A DNA stretch of 64,000 bases, taken from positions 27,863-91,862 of the forward strand of contig CAKZON010000087.1 in assembly GCA_937136425.1 (NCBI GenBank), written 5' to 3'. This stretch comes from an uncultured Crocinitomix sp. (lineage in GTDB: Bacteria; Bacteroidota; Bacteroidia; Flavobacteriales_D; Crocinitomicaceae). Both the position numbers and the translations under genes were made by a program. The notes under the pieces were generated by a model. That model was not told where the DNA came from. It ran no database searches and was given only the letters and a program-made list of their open reading frames with translations. The stretch's first letter is position 1. Every line of letters starts with the position of its first letter. Positions 45,329 through 54,526 of this stretch are shown here, in pieces.

Positions 45329-46375
45329 ATGAATATCGATTTATTAGCAAAAATATGTAAGACGCCTGGTGCACCTGGATTTGAGCAAAAGGTGCGTGAG
45401 TTGGTTATAAAAGAAGTAACCCCTTTGGTAGATGAGGTTGAGGTGGATAATATGGGGAATGTATACGCCATTAAAAGAGGGAAAGAAGGGAAAAAAGCAA
45501 TGGTTGGTGCGCATATGGATGAGATTGGTTTCATTGTAACGCATATTGATGATAAAGGGTTTATCCGTTTTCATACATTGGGCGGTTTTGATCCTAAAAC
45601 ATTGACTGCGCAACGTGTACTTATTCATGGTAAAGAGGATGTGATTGGTGTTATGGCTTCGAAACCAATTCATGTAATGACACCTGAAGAAAGAAATAAA
45701 GTGGCTAAAATATCTGACTATTTTATTGATACAGGACTTTCAAAAGAAGAGATTGAAGCAAAAATTAGCATTGGTGACCCAATTACACGTGAGCGTGAAT
45801 TTATCCAAATGGGAAATTGTGTTAATTCAAAATCGTTGGATAATCGATTGGCGGTTTTTATTTTAATTGAAACCTTAAGAAATTTAAAAGATAAAGAAGT
45901 GCCTTATGATGTGTATGGTGTGTTTACTGTGCAAGAAGAGGTTGGAATTCGTGGAGCAAATGTGTCTTCACTAAAAATTAATCCTGATTTTGGATTTGGT
46001 TTAGACACAACAATTGCATTTGATTTGCCTGGTGCTGCTGAACATGAAAAAATTACACGTCTTGGAGAAGGAACAGCCATAAAAATTATGGACGCAATGA
46101 CAATTTGCGATTATAGAATGGTTGATTTTATGAAACAAACAGCAGATCAAAACAAGATTAAATGGCAACCTGAAATTTTAACAGCTGGCGGAACGGATAC
46201 TGCAGGTATTCAACGAATGACACAAGGCGGATCTATTGCAGGTGCAGTTTCTATTCCTACAAGACATTTACATCAGGTAATTGAAATGGCTGATAAAGAT
46301 GACATTCAGGGATCTATTGATTTGTTAACAGCTTGTTTAGAGGAGTTAGGAAATTATGATTGGTCTTTTAAATAA
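45329..46375 (+). CDS. M42-family metallo-aminopeptidase
   Basis: 348 residues. Metal ligands and catalytic groups visible: GAHMDEIGF (His66/Asp68 type), SLDNRLAV, FTVQEEVGIRGA with the catalytic Glu-Glu, DTTIAFD, and a late IPTRHLHQ. M42 enzymes are cobalt/zinc dodecameric aminopeptidases (glutamyl or TET type) that finish intracellular peptide breakdown. It follows the two-TM protein by five bases. Confidence 0.93.
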   Translation: MNIDLLAKICKTPGAPGFEQKVRELVIKEVTPLVDEVEVDNMGNVYAIKRGKEGKKAMVGAHMDEIGFIVTHIDDKGFIRFHTLGGFDPKTLTAQRVLIHGKEDVIGVMASKPIHVMTPEERNKVAKISDYFIDTGLSKEEIEAKISIGDPITREREFIQMGNCVNSKSLDNRLAVFILIETLRNLKDKEVPYDVYGVFTVQEEVGIRGANVSSLKINPDFGFGLDTTIAFDLPGAAEHEKITRLGEGTAIKIMDAMTICDYRMVDFMKQTADQNKIKWQPEILTAGGTDTAGIQRMTQGGSIAGAVSIPTRHLHQVIEMADKDDIQGSIDLLTACLEELGNYDWSFK

Positions 46376-46400
46376 TAAGATATCGGTTTAACAAAAAAAA

Positions 46401-47227
46401 GTGGATTTAAAAAAGTAGGAATAGTCCTATTTTTATTAGCGGTTGGAATAACCTATTGGGTTTATTCTAAAAATCGCTCATATTCATTTTTTGTAGCTGG
46501 ACATGTTTATGGTTCGCCTAATGGAAATCCTTTAGGGCTTTATCCTCCGTTTGTTGCTTCATTTGATGATTTAAATGCAGATGAGCTAATGTTGCGCGGA
46601 TTTTTAACAGGTGACATTGTTAAAAATCCGAATGAAGAATCATGGAATATTGCGGATAAAGATTTAAAAGCGCTTTCTATGCCGTTTGAATTTGCGCCCG
46701 GTAATCATGATTTGAAAAATTATGAATTATATACGCGGCGTTATGGGCCAATTGGGCGCTATTTCTTTGTTGATGATGACCTTTTTTTAATTCCTGAAGT
46801 GCAAATGGATGGTTGGGTGATTGATCAGGAGCAAATTTCATTTTTTAATGAGCTGGCTGCAGCTAATCAAGGTAGAATAGAGAACATTTTTGTGTTTGTG
46901 CATCAAGTCATTTATATGGATTATATGCACGTGACAACTAATTCGATTGAAGGAAAAACAGATGCGCTTAATTTTGAATCGGAAGTGTTGCCAGCATTAG
47001 AAAAAACAGAAAGACCAACCTATATTTTTGCTGGAGATGTGGGGGCATTTGATTGGGGAATGCCTGTTTATCATGGAGAAAAGGATAATATCACTTATGT
47101 TGCCAGTGGAATGGGCGGCGGAGTGGCAGACAATTATTTGATAGTTGATGTGCAAAACGACAAATCTGTCAGTTTTAGAATTGTGAGTTTGACAGGGAAA
47201 GATTTAGGAGAAATTGAGAATTATTAA
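46401..47227 (+). CDS. Membrane-anchored metallophosphoesterase-like protein, start needs a -1 shift
   Basis: The phosphoesterase frame is open from 46379 but has no ATG, GTG or TTG before the internal ATG at 46589, which would delete the signal anchor and AGHVYG. Starting with GTG at 46401 gives GTG GAT TTA AAA AAG TAG. A -1 slip on A AAA AAG yields MDLKKVGIVLFLLAVG, a perfect anchor, and then the whole enzyme. Later motifs are GD (LTGDIV), GNHD (APGNHD), the FVHQVIY His and FAGDVGAFDW. Either a base is missing from the A run (mutation or sequencing error) or the shift is programmed. The canonical first DxH is replaced by GHVYG. Confidence 0.72.
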
Positions 47228-47228
47228 T

Positions 47229-47498
47229 TTATGGGTAAGGAAAACTTAAAATAGATAAAGTAATTAGTCCTAACCCTATTAATGTGAAAAGTTCCGTTAG
47301 AAAAACGTAGGTTGTTCTTTTCAAGAGGATGAAGTAGAGTAGGGCGCTAAGCAATGAAGTGCCAAGTGTTATTGATGCAAAAATAATGGCTAAAAGTTCT
47401 CCTAACCCGGCTTTTGTTGGAAGCAAGAGTAGCATCAAAAAGTATAATGATCCTGAAAATAGGAGAAAGATAAATCGGTGCCTTTCTATTCTTGTCAT
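47229..47498 (-). CDS. Small three-TM hypothetical membrane protein
   Basis: 89 residues with about three hydrophobic helices and a basic N-terminus (MTRIERHRF). It is last of three small membrane protein genes on the minus strand; it starts six bases after its neighbour ends and stops one base from the convergent phosphoesterase stop. No family is recognised. Confidence 0.6.
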   Translation of the reverse strand: MTRIERHRFIFLLFSGSLYFLMLLLLPTKAGLGELLAIIFASITLGTSLLSALLYFILLKRTTYVFLTELFTLIGLGLITLSILSFPYP

Positions 47499-47504
47499 GT
47501 CAAA

Positions 47505-47915
47505 TTAGAATTCGATTGAATCATCATTTTTCGTTTTAACAGGATCAACTTTTTGTGGGCTAATATGTTTTGCTGCCAGGATGCAAAGCCCCAATTGAAA
47601 TAGTGTGATTACAATAAAAAAGGCATTACTATGGTCTAGGTATTCTGCGACCCCTATTATTAGAATTAAGACTGAAAGAACACAATGAAAAATAGCAGAT
47701 AGTAATGTGAGTATGCTAAAAATTGGGACGGCATACCGTTTCGATTTTTCATCCTTGAAGCTGACAAACATTATTGTTAAGATATAAAGTGCAACCGTTC
47801 CATAATAATAGAAGAATAGTTCTTTGTCTGCGGATATAAAATCGTCAACAATAATAAAAGGAAGAATAATACTAATGCAAAGCGCAATGATATAGGCAAT
47901 TGTTTTATTTTTCAT
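47505..47915 (-). CDS. Four-TM hypothetical membrane protein
   Basis: 136 residues with about four helices (about 7-24, 35-53, 62-85 and 92-113) and a polar Lys/Asp-rich tail ending DDSIEF. The pattern resembles DoxX-like small membrane proteins in size only; no signature is seen. It is the middle of three consecutive minus-strand membrane genes, probably one transcript. Confidence 0.6.
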   Translation of the reverse strand: MKNKTIAYIIALCISIILPFIIVDDFISADKELFFYYYGTVALYILTIMFVSFKDEKSKRYAVPIFSILTLLSAIFHCVLSVLILIIGVAEYLDHSNAFFIVITLFQLGLCILAAKHISPQKVDPVKTKNDDSIEF

Positions 47916-47963
47916 AAGGCTATTCTTTTGTGAAAATGGTGATCTGAATAAGATTGGAGGTGC

Positions 47964-48281
47964 TTAGTAGTAATAATTTATTCTAATTAATTCATCTATT
48001 CCAGCATAATTAGCAAGGAAATTGCAACAAAGAAATATGAGCATACAAACCCATCCTATAATCCTATTTAATGGATGTTCAGCAATTTTTTTAAAGTGAC
48101 TATTTGCTAAAAAGAAAAAGATGAGTGTAAATAAAAATCCACCAATAGCAGTACCAAAAAATATAGGGCTGTACCAACCAAATAGTTGGAGTTCTATGAA
48201 ATATAGGTTGAGCGCCAATAGTGCAACGAGGGTTACAAAAAATAGGATAATTCCGGCAATTTGAGTTTTATTTGAAGACAT
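47964..48281 (-). CDS. Three-TM hypothetical membrane protein
   Basis: 105 residues with about three helices (8-28, 37-58 and 76-94). Polar ends. It is the first gene of the three-gene membrane cluster (48 bases before the next). No family is recognised. The DUF2339 gene lies 102 bases upstream on the same strand, with a hairpin in between. Confidence 0.6.
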   Translation of the reverse strand: MSSNKTQIAGIILFFVTLVALLALNLYFIELQLFGWYSPIFFGTAIGGFLFTLIFFFLANSHFKKIAEHPLNRIIGWVCMLIFLCCNFLANYAGIDELIRINYYY

Positions 48282-48314
48282 AATTTCAGGTTAAATTTGA
48301 CATGTTTTATTCTA

Positions 48315-48346
48315 AGCAGGGAGTCTTTTTTTATTGACTCCCCGCT
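48315..48346 (-). terminator. Hairpin after the DUF2339 gene, probable terminator
   Basis: AGCaGGGAGTC / GACTCCCcGCT forms a long stem with one mismatch around a T-rich loop. It lies between the DUF2339 stop (48384) and the membrane cluster. The following T run on the minus strand is weak, so it may only partly terminate. Confidence 0.55.
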
Positions 48347-48383
48347 CAATCTGTTTTGGGTAATAAAATGGTTTAGTTAAGTG

Positions 48384-50897
48384 TTATTCTACTTTGCCAT
48401 CTACAATAATGGCTTTTAATTTTTGGTACAAGAATGAAATAACCAATAGTAATACACCTAGTGAAATAAAGGCAACTATTTTACCTGCTTCAGAAATGTT
48501 TTGAATATCAAAGATGAATAGTTTCAACAAGGTTACGCTAAACATTACAAGTGCCAATATTCGCATTATACGGTTTTTCTTTTGCATTCCTCTAATCATC
48601 AAAACGAATGAGTAAAGTCCCCATAAAATGGTGTACCCTTCTGTTCTGCTATGGCGTAATACTGTTTCAAAGCTATAAGCAGGGGTGAATAAGTAGCCTA
48701 AGATTTGTTCTAATTCACAGGTTGCAATAACGAGTCCTACAATGCTTAATGCAGCTAAAAACCAATCTCTATTTACTTGCGTTTCAAAAATTCTATTCAC
48801 TCCTTTTCGCAAGATTAATAATAGTCCAATAATTCCTACGGTTAAACCAAAGTGGGCGAAATAATAGGTTGCTTTAGTAGGTGAGTTAACTGTGTCTTTT
48901 AAAATCTCAAAGTTGTTTTGTTGTGCAACTATCAAGTAAAAGAATGTTCCAACGGTTCCAACAAAGAAAAAGATTTGCGCCATTAAGTCTGATTTTCTTG
49001 TGCGTGCAATTAAGTTTCCAATTACAACTAGTATTAAGTGATAAATCCATAAGAAAAGTATAGCCCCTTCTCTATAATTTAATCCTCTTAATTGGTGAGT
49101 GAGTTCAAATAAAATTCCGAAATAACTAATAGCAAATATTAAAGCTCCAATTGCAAAATGATATTGTGATTTTCCAATAATGAATGCATTACTATCCTCC
49201 TCATCTTCTTTTTTTAATAAAAGGAAAGTTGTGAATAATGTAGCAATATAAAATAGACTGGTTAAAAATGTTCCATTAAATATTGGGGTTATTGCTGTCG
49301 GATTTTCTGAATAAGTCAAGAACCAATCTCGACCTAAACCAAATGCTGCAATTATTGTAAGTATGGCCGAAGCATTTTTTAAAACGCCCATATTGGCGCG
49401 TTGTCCAAGTGCAAGAATAACTACAGCCTCTACAGCCCAGAAAAGTGTCATATAATTTCCATCAAACAACAGTCCGCCTGTTAAAGTTACAAACGCAATA
49501 GCTTTTCCAATTAATAGGTAAACCAAAGCCTTATCTGCTCCTTTACGCAGGTGTACAAATATTGCTAAACCAATATAAAATGCGCTCATTATTAAAGTGA
49601 ATTCCCCCATTCCAACCGTGTAGTTGTTGGCTTGAATGATGTACATTACTGCACCATAAAATAATGTAGTAATACTGGTTAGTTGAATAAATTCCCAGGC
49701 CGTGAATTTTACTTTACGAGCTAAGTTGTAAATTAAACTCATGCCTAAAAACTGTACATAGAAAATACTCGCAAATATTAGTGCCCATTTGGCCGGAACA
49801 AGATCATACATGCTTGTTGTAAACATCCAAGCTCCAAAAAATAATACCGTAAACCCTAAGGCTAATTTAGAAAGGACATCCCATTTCTTAAAGTAGCTTA
49901 AAATCAACATACCTGAGTTAATAATTGCGATATAAGTAAAGAATACCTTGTAGTTTCCTGCGCCATTTTGTACCATAAACGGTGAGGTAAATGCTCCAAT
50001 TAAAGCAATTATGGCCAATTCCTTACGATCATAAATTATAGAGATAAATGTTGAGAATAGTGTGATGGCTACCATTATTCCAAATGCAGTTTTTTGATCA
50101 AATATTTGATAGTCATGATAAGCAATTGAAATGGTGTAATAAAGTACACTGATTCCACCACCAATTAATACTGAACTGAATGCATGATATTTTTTTCTTA
50201 AAAAATGAGCAATTCCAATCAATAAGCCACCAAGACCTACACCAATTGCTACTCGCCCAATTTCGCCAATCCAATTTTTGTCAATTGCATATTTCACGAA
50301 AAAGCCAATACCAATTACCAAAATGGCAATACCGATTTTATTCAACCAGTTTTCACCAATTACCTTTTCTAAATCTCGTTTAGGTTTTGGCTGAGGTGCA
50401 GGTTTGTGTCTAGGATTAACAGTTTTTTTAGCTGGGGCAGTAAATGCAGCTTGTGCTGCAGGTTTTTCAATTGTCACCTTTTCTTCTTTCGCAACAGGTT
50501 TTTCTGTTTCTGTAGGTTTTGTTTTTTCAGCAGGAATAGTACCTTCTGTTGGTTTTTGAATTACTACAGGTTTTTTTTCAGCAGCAACTTTCGGTTGTTC
50601 TGTTTTCGGTTTCTCTGCTGGCTTTTCGGTTTGCTCTTTTTCGTCTGCTGTGCTTGCAACCAGTCGTTGCCCAGAAACCTCAAGCGGTTTAAGTTTTGGT
50701 TTTTCTGGCTTCTCTTTTGCCTTTTCTTCTGGTTCGGTAGGTTGAAGTTTTTGTCCAGCTTTAAGAGCGTCAAGCTCTTTTCGAACGTTAATAACGTTTT
50801 TATTAACGATACGCATGTTCTTTTTAACTTCTTGTCGAAAGTTCGTCATTAAAATGACAATTATTGCGCCGACAATTATTACAATTAAAATTTCCAT
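48384..50897 (-). CDS. DUF2339 multi-pass membrane protein
   Basis: 837 residues. A short N-terminal helix (1-17), then a long disordered, Lys/Glu/Pro-rich segment (about 40-185) with many KPE repeats, then the DUF2339 opening ENWLNKIGIAILVIGIGFFV. About twenty-plus transmembrane helices follow. Charged linkers of this kind suggest a cytoplasmic protein-protein or cell-envelope contact. The function of DUF2339 proteins is unknown, although the size and helix number suggest a transporter or scaffold. Confidence 0.85.
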   Translation of the reverse strand: MEILIVIIVGAIIVILMTNFRQEVKKNMRIVNKNVINVRKELDALKAGQKLQPTEPEEKAKEKPEKPKLKPLEVSGQRLVASTADEKEQTEKPAEKPKTEQPKVAAEKKPVVIQKPTEGTIPAEKTKPTETEKPVAKEEKVTIEKPAAQAAFTAPAKKTVNPRHKPAPQPKPKRDLEKVIGENWLNKIGIAILVIGIGFFVKYAIDKNWIGEIGRVAIGVGLGGLLIGIAHFLRKKYHAFSSVLIGGGISVLYYTISIAYHDYQIFDQKTAFGIMVAITLFSTFISIIYDRKELAIIALIGAFTSPFMVQNGAGNYKVFFTYIAIINSGMLILSYFKKWDVLSKLALGFTVLFFGAWMFTTSMYDLVPAKWALIFASIFYVQFLGMSLIYNLARKVKFTAWEFIQLTSITTLFYGAVMYIIQANNYTVGMGEFTLIMSAFYIGLAIFVHLRKGADKALVYLLIGKAIAFVTLTGGLLFDGNYMTLFWAVEAVVILALGQRANMGVLKNASAILTIIAAFGLGRDWFLTYSENPTAITPIFNGTFLTSLFYIATLFTTFLLLKKEDEEDSNAFIIGKSQYHFAIGALIFAISYFGILFELTHQLRGLNYREGAILFLWIYHLILVVIGNLIARTRKSDLMAQIFFFVGTVGTFFYLIVAQQNNFEILKDTVNSPTKATYYFAHFGLTVGIIGLLLILRKGVNRIFETQVNRDWFLAALSIVGLVIATCELEQILGYLFTPAYSFETVLRHSRTEGYTILWGLYSFVLMIRGMQKKNRIMRILALVMFSVTLLKLFIFDIQNISEAGKIVAFISLGVLLLVISFLYQKLKAIIVDGKVE

Positions 50898-50964
50898 AGC
50901 AATAGGTTTATGAGTCTAGTGGCAAAACCACCATTAACTCGGTTTGTTTAGGTCAAACTTAATG

Positions 50965-50987
50965 GGTTTGAATAGGTTTGAATAGGT
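50965..50987. repeat. 10-bp tandem repeat
   Basis: GGTTTGAATA occurs twice in a row followed by GGT. It lies in the 177-bp gap upstream of the DUF2339 gene (on the minus strand TATTCAAACC x2). Could be a binding site or a simple slippage repeat. Confidence 0.45.
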
Positions 50988-51074
50988 AAAACAGTTTTGA
51001 AACGTATTTTAATTTATGTTTTAAATCTAATTAAATGTATGTTTTTTAGTGTTTTACATGTTTGAAAACGTGTT

Positions 51075-51791
51075 TTAAATGTTTAATTCTAAACGCTTAC
51101 GTATAGTGTATAGGTTCTTAATTTCTTGAGGTAGATGGCGCAATTTTCCTTTACTGGCTTCATCATGAATCCATTTTACAGGAATTTGGCAAATATCAAT
51201 ATTGTTTTTACGTGCTAATCCAAGAACTTCTAAATCGAATGACCATTGATTTACAGTGCACTGTGAAAATATTAACTGAGCGGTTTTACCTTCAAAAGCT
51301 TTAAAACCACAATTAGGATCTACAATTCCAGGTAAAAGCAAACGTTGTACAAATTGATTGGCAATTCTACTCCATGCACGGCGGTAAAATGGTTGAGATT
51401 TTGCAATTTCGGACCCTTCTAAATAACGTGACCCAATTGCTATTTTAGCTTCGTAGTTTTCAATTGGTGCTAGAATTTTTGGTAGCTCTTCAATTGGTGT
51501 TGCTCCATCTGCATCTGAAAAAAGGCGTATTGCTCCTACGGCAGCGAGCATGCCTATTCTAACGGCTTGTCCTTTTCCTTTGTTCGTTTCACACTGTACT
51601 AGGCGTAATGATGGAATTTCTAATTCAAGTTTCTTTATCAGATCTACTGTATCGTCCGTAGAACCGTCATCTGCAACTATAATTTCGTATATATAGGCTG
51701 TTTTAGCTAAATAATCATTGAATTTTCTTATAGTGGGTTCAATTCTCTTGGCTTCGTTGTATGCTGGTATTATTATACTTAAATCTTTCAT
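51075..51791 (-). CDS. GT2 glycosyltransferase, dolichyl-phosphate-glucosyltransferase type
   Basis: 238 residues. GT-A fold motifs: SIIIPAYNEAKRI at the start, VADDGSTDDT, the DxD-type FSDADGATP, and GSRYLEGS / RRAWSRIANQFVQ / DPNCGFKAF, characteristic of polyprenyl-phosphate glucosyl/mannosyl transferases. No C-terminal membrane segments are present, so it is the short soluble type. It probably charges undecaprenyl phosphate with a sugar. It starts 19 bases after the radical SAM gene, so the pair is likely co-transcribed. Confidence 0.9.
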   Translation of the reverse strand: MKDLSIIIPAYNEAKRIEPTIRKFNDYLAKTAYIYEIIVADDGSTDDTVDLIKKLELEIPSLRLVQCETNKGKGQAVRIGMLAAVGAIRLFSDADGATPIEELPKILAPIENYEAKIAIGSRYLEGSEIAKSQPFYRRAWSRIANQFVQRLLLPGIVDPNCGFKAFEGKTAQLIFSQCTVNQWSFDLEVLGLARKNNIDICQIPVKWIHDEASKGKLRHLPQEIKNLYTIRKRLELNI

Positions 51792-51810
51792 GATATTATT
51801 TTTTAAAGTT

Positions 51811-52764
51811 TTATGCGCTTTTTTGTGATCTTAATGTGTCTAACCTACTGCCAATATGTGCATAAGCATGCGGACATCTTTTTGAACATGTTTTTTCTTG
51901 ATTAAAATGATACTTTATATCTGCTGTTGTGTAGTCAACTAATTTTTTTCCAGGTGTTCCGGTTCGTGGTTGACACAGATGTACAATACCTTCTGTATCA
52001 ATGTGAAAATAACGGGCTCCGGATCGACATTTCCATTTTACTTCTTCTCCTCTAATTAACGGCAGTTGAAACCTGTCATGGAGCAGAGCGGGAAGTCGTC
52101 CGCGCATAGAGCGAATAGTTAAATAGGCTTCTTGCATTGCTTTGTTTAATGGTATGGCACTACCGTTTTCGTCTCTAACCAATGAACATTGAAAGTCAAA
52201 ATTCAAATCCAAAACAACCTTTGCAACGGCGATAACTTCATCAGGCGGTGTAGATCCTAACACACCGTTAATTCTAACTTTAAAATGGGCTTGTTCTCGT
52301 AGTAATTGTAGTTTCGGTTGTAGTCGTTTCATGCTTTTTCTAGTGTTTGCATTGTCAACCATACTGTCACAGCTAATTTGCATGCCATAAAGCCCTGCAT
52401 CATTAAGGGCGTGAATCATTTTAGGTGTTAAAAGCCAACCATTTGAGTTTATCATTGGTATCATATCTAAAGTTGAAATGTATTGAACCAGTTCTGCAAT
52501 TTGCGGATGCAACAGTGGTTCTCCACCATTTAAGGTGACAAAAACAGTGCGCAGTCTTTTTAATTCGTCTATTCTTGATTTCAAAATTTCTAACGGAACT
52601 GGTTTGGATACCTTGTCAAATTCAAAGCAATAGCTACACGATAGATTGCAGCGTTTTGTGATTACTATTTGGGCTAGTAATGGCCTTGTAGTATCCGCGG
52701 CTGCCTGCAAAATTTTTGTGTATATTTTTCTTTTCTTTATGTTGTTGTTGTTATGACTTTTCAT
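51811..52764 (-). CDS. Radical SAM protein with C-terminal cysteine cluster
   Basis: 317 residues. The radical SAM site TKRCNLSCSYCFEFD (Cx3Cx2C, about residues 37-51) is followed by LNGGEPLLHP (SAM GGE motif, near 80). Four Cys lie in the C-terminal quarter (KCRSGARYF, HLCQPRTG, CSKRCPH), pointing to an auxiliary 4Fe-4S cluster of SPASM/twitch type. No precursor-peptide recognition domain is evident. The substrate is unknown. Paired with a polyprenyl-type glycosyltransferase, modification of a lipid or glycan is possible, but a small-peptide substrate is not excluded. Confidence 0.87.
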   Translation of the reverse strand: MKSHNNNNIKKRKIYTKILQAAADTTRPLLAQIVITKRCNLSCSYCFEFDKVSKPVPLEILKSRIDELKRLRTVFVTLNGGEPLLHPQIAELVQYISTLDMIPMINSNGWLLTPKMIHALNDAGLYGMQISCDSMVDNANTRKSMKRLQPKLQLLREQAHFKVRINGVLGSTPPDEVIAVAKVVLDLNFDFQCSLVRDENGSAIPLNKAMQEAYLTIRSMRGRLPALLHDRFQLPLIRGEEVKWKCRSGARYFHIDTEGIVHLCQPRTGTPGKKLVDYTTADIKYHFNQEKTCSKRCPHAYAHIGSRLDTLRSQKSA

Positions 52765-52918
52765 GACTGTTAATTTTGATATGTTTACGACACAAACTTA
52801 GGTTGGTCTTGAGGGGGATGAAAATTCATATTTCTTAATTCCGTATTTTAAATAAATTGAGTTTTATTTTTAAAAGCAATAAATACGGTATATTAGTAAA
52901 AATAAACGTACTTTAAAT

Positions 52919-54430
52919 ATGGATGATTTACAGCAGATAATTCACTCGTTTTCGGAAAATAAGCAGAAAGAATTCAGGCAATTTATCCAACGAAATAGGT
53001 TTAAAACTTCACGGATTGATTTGGATTTGTTTAATCTTTTTGCAAAAGATAAAGAGTATGCCAAGGATGAAATTTTGGTGGCTTTGTATGGAGAAGATCA
53101 ACAAGACAGAAATGCATATCACAGTGTAAGAAAAAGATTGGTGAAGCATTTAAATGATTTCATTTATTTATTGCAAATTGATAATGATGAAAGCCTTGCA
53201 TCTGAAATTAGCAAGAATCTAATTTTAGTTCGTCACCTTTTTAATAACAACCTCAATAAATTAGCTTGGAAACAACTCAAAAAAAGCGAAAATTTAGCTG
53301 ATAGGGCAGAGCTAAATCAACAATTGCAATCAATTTACGAACTTCAAATTGAACATTATGATAATAATTTTGTGCAAGGAAGTTTAAAAGAACTAGTGCG
53401 TAAGCGGAAGCATACTGCAGAGTTGGCGCAAGAGGATCAAAATTTGAAAATAATTGGAAGCTTTGTTAAACAGGAACTAGAAAAAGTGAAGATTGAAGCA
53501 CAAGATCTAGATTTAGAGCGGATATTGGATTTGCTTTTGAATACTTTCGATATGAAAGATTCGCTTTTTAGAAGACCTAAATTGCGCTATAATTTTGTGC
53601 TAATTGCTCGCGGAATAATTTTGGCTAATAAAGAGTTTTACTCTTTTGAAGAATATGTTATTCGCAATTATAATAAGATCGCAGATTCGGGTTATTTTGA
53701 TACTCGCCCATCTAATCGACTCAACATCTTGTACATTGTGAGTCATACCTTGTATCGAAATAAAAAGTTTGATGAAGCCGTATTGTACTTGGAAAAAATG
53801 CAAGAATATTTGAGTCAGGTTGGTAAAGGAATTTTTAATCGATTCAATGTAAAGTGTAAAATGCTTTTGGCGGCCTGTGAAAACCTTCGCGGTAATGTTC
53901 ATGAATCGATAGAAATTTTGGAAGTCATGAATCCGGCCAAATTTTTATTAAAAGAGCACGAGTTCAATGCACAACTCAATTTATCCATTTATTATTTTCA
54001 AATAGAAGAATATAAAAAAGCAAATCAGCAATTAATAAAAATGGGTAGAACCGATAATTGGTTTGAGAAAAATATGGGGGTAGAGTGGCGTATTAAAAAA
54101 AATATGATTGATGTAATTTATCAGTATGAGTTGGGCAGAACAGAGATTGCATTAGATCGTATAGTGTCCATTGAAAGAATACATAAGGATCTATTACAAA
54201 CGGATAAATACAAACGAATTTCGGTTTTTTTTGGTTTGATTAAACGAATTATTAAAAATCCATTGATTGTTGATACAGAAGAATTTCTAAATCGCGTAGA
54301 ATCATCCTTTGATTGGGTGGAAATTGAGCAAGAAGATTTGCAAGCAATGAGTTATTATGCTTGGTTAAAATCTAAGATGACGAAAGATACTTTTTATATG
54401 ACGCTTCTTGAATTGATGCAGACCAATTAA
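52919..54430 (+). CDS. Helical repeat protein of unknown function
   Basis: 503 residues, almost entirely helical, no signal peptide. The start MDDLQQIIHSFSENKQKEFRQF is followed by a basic DxHSVRKRLVKHLNDF segment near 70-85 and several TPR-like helix pairs (EYKKANQQLIKMG). In Bacteroidota such proteins are conserved but unnamed. It is divergent from the radical SAM gene (154 bp) and is followed by a terminator. No enzyme motif is visible. Confidence 0.65.
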   Translation: MDDLQQIIHSFSENKQKEFRQFIQRNRFKTSRIDLDLFNLFAKDKEYAKDEILVALYGEDQQDRNAYHSVRKRLVKHLNDFIYLLQIDNDESLASEISKNLILVRHLFNNNLNKLAWKQLKKSENLADRAELNQQLQSIYELQIEHYDNNFVQGSLKELVRKRKHTAELAQEDQNLKIIGSFVKQELEKVKIEAQDLDLERILDLLLNTFDMKDSLFRRPKLRYNFVLIARGIILANKEFYSFEEYVIRNYNKIADSGYFDTRPSNRLNILYIVSHTLYRNKKFDEAVLYLEKMQEYLSQVGKGIFNRFNVKCKMLLAACENLRGNVHESIEILEVMNPAKFLLKEHEFNAQLNLSIYYFQIEEYKKANQQLIKMGRTDNWFEKNMGVEWRIKKNMIDVIYQYELGRTEIALDRIVSIERIHKDLLQTDKYKRISVFFGLIKRIIKNPLIVDTEEFLNRVESSFDWVEIEQEDLQAMSYYAWLKSKMTKDTFYMTLLELMQTN

Positions 54431-54437
54431 AAATTTA

Positions 54438-54464
54438 AAGCCCAGACTTGATAAGTCTGGGCTT
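54438..54464 (+). terminator. Hairpin terminator between convergent genes
   Basis: A perfect 12-bp stem, AAGCCCAGACTT / AAGTCTGGGCTT, with a 3-nt GAT loop. The downstream T run is short. It lies 8 bases after the stop of the helical protein and before the convergent GH18-like gene, so it may serve both. Confidence 0.7.
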
Positions 54465-54526
54465 CAGGGTTGAAAGAAAGCCTATGGCTTTCATTATTTA
54501 ACTCAACGTTTGTTAACCAATTAAAT

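Noticed and set aside
46589..47227. Start of the phosphoesterase at the internal ATG 46589
   Set aside because: This would remove the signal anchor and the first catalytic segment, both of which are encoded upstream in the same frame.
50406..50852. 148-residue Cys/Phe-rich gene
   Set aside because: It is antisense to the Lys/Glu-rich linker of the DUF2339 protein; its odd composition follows from that.
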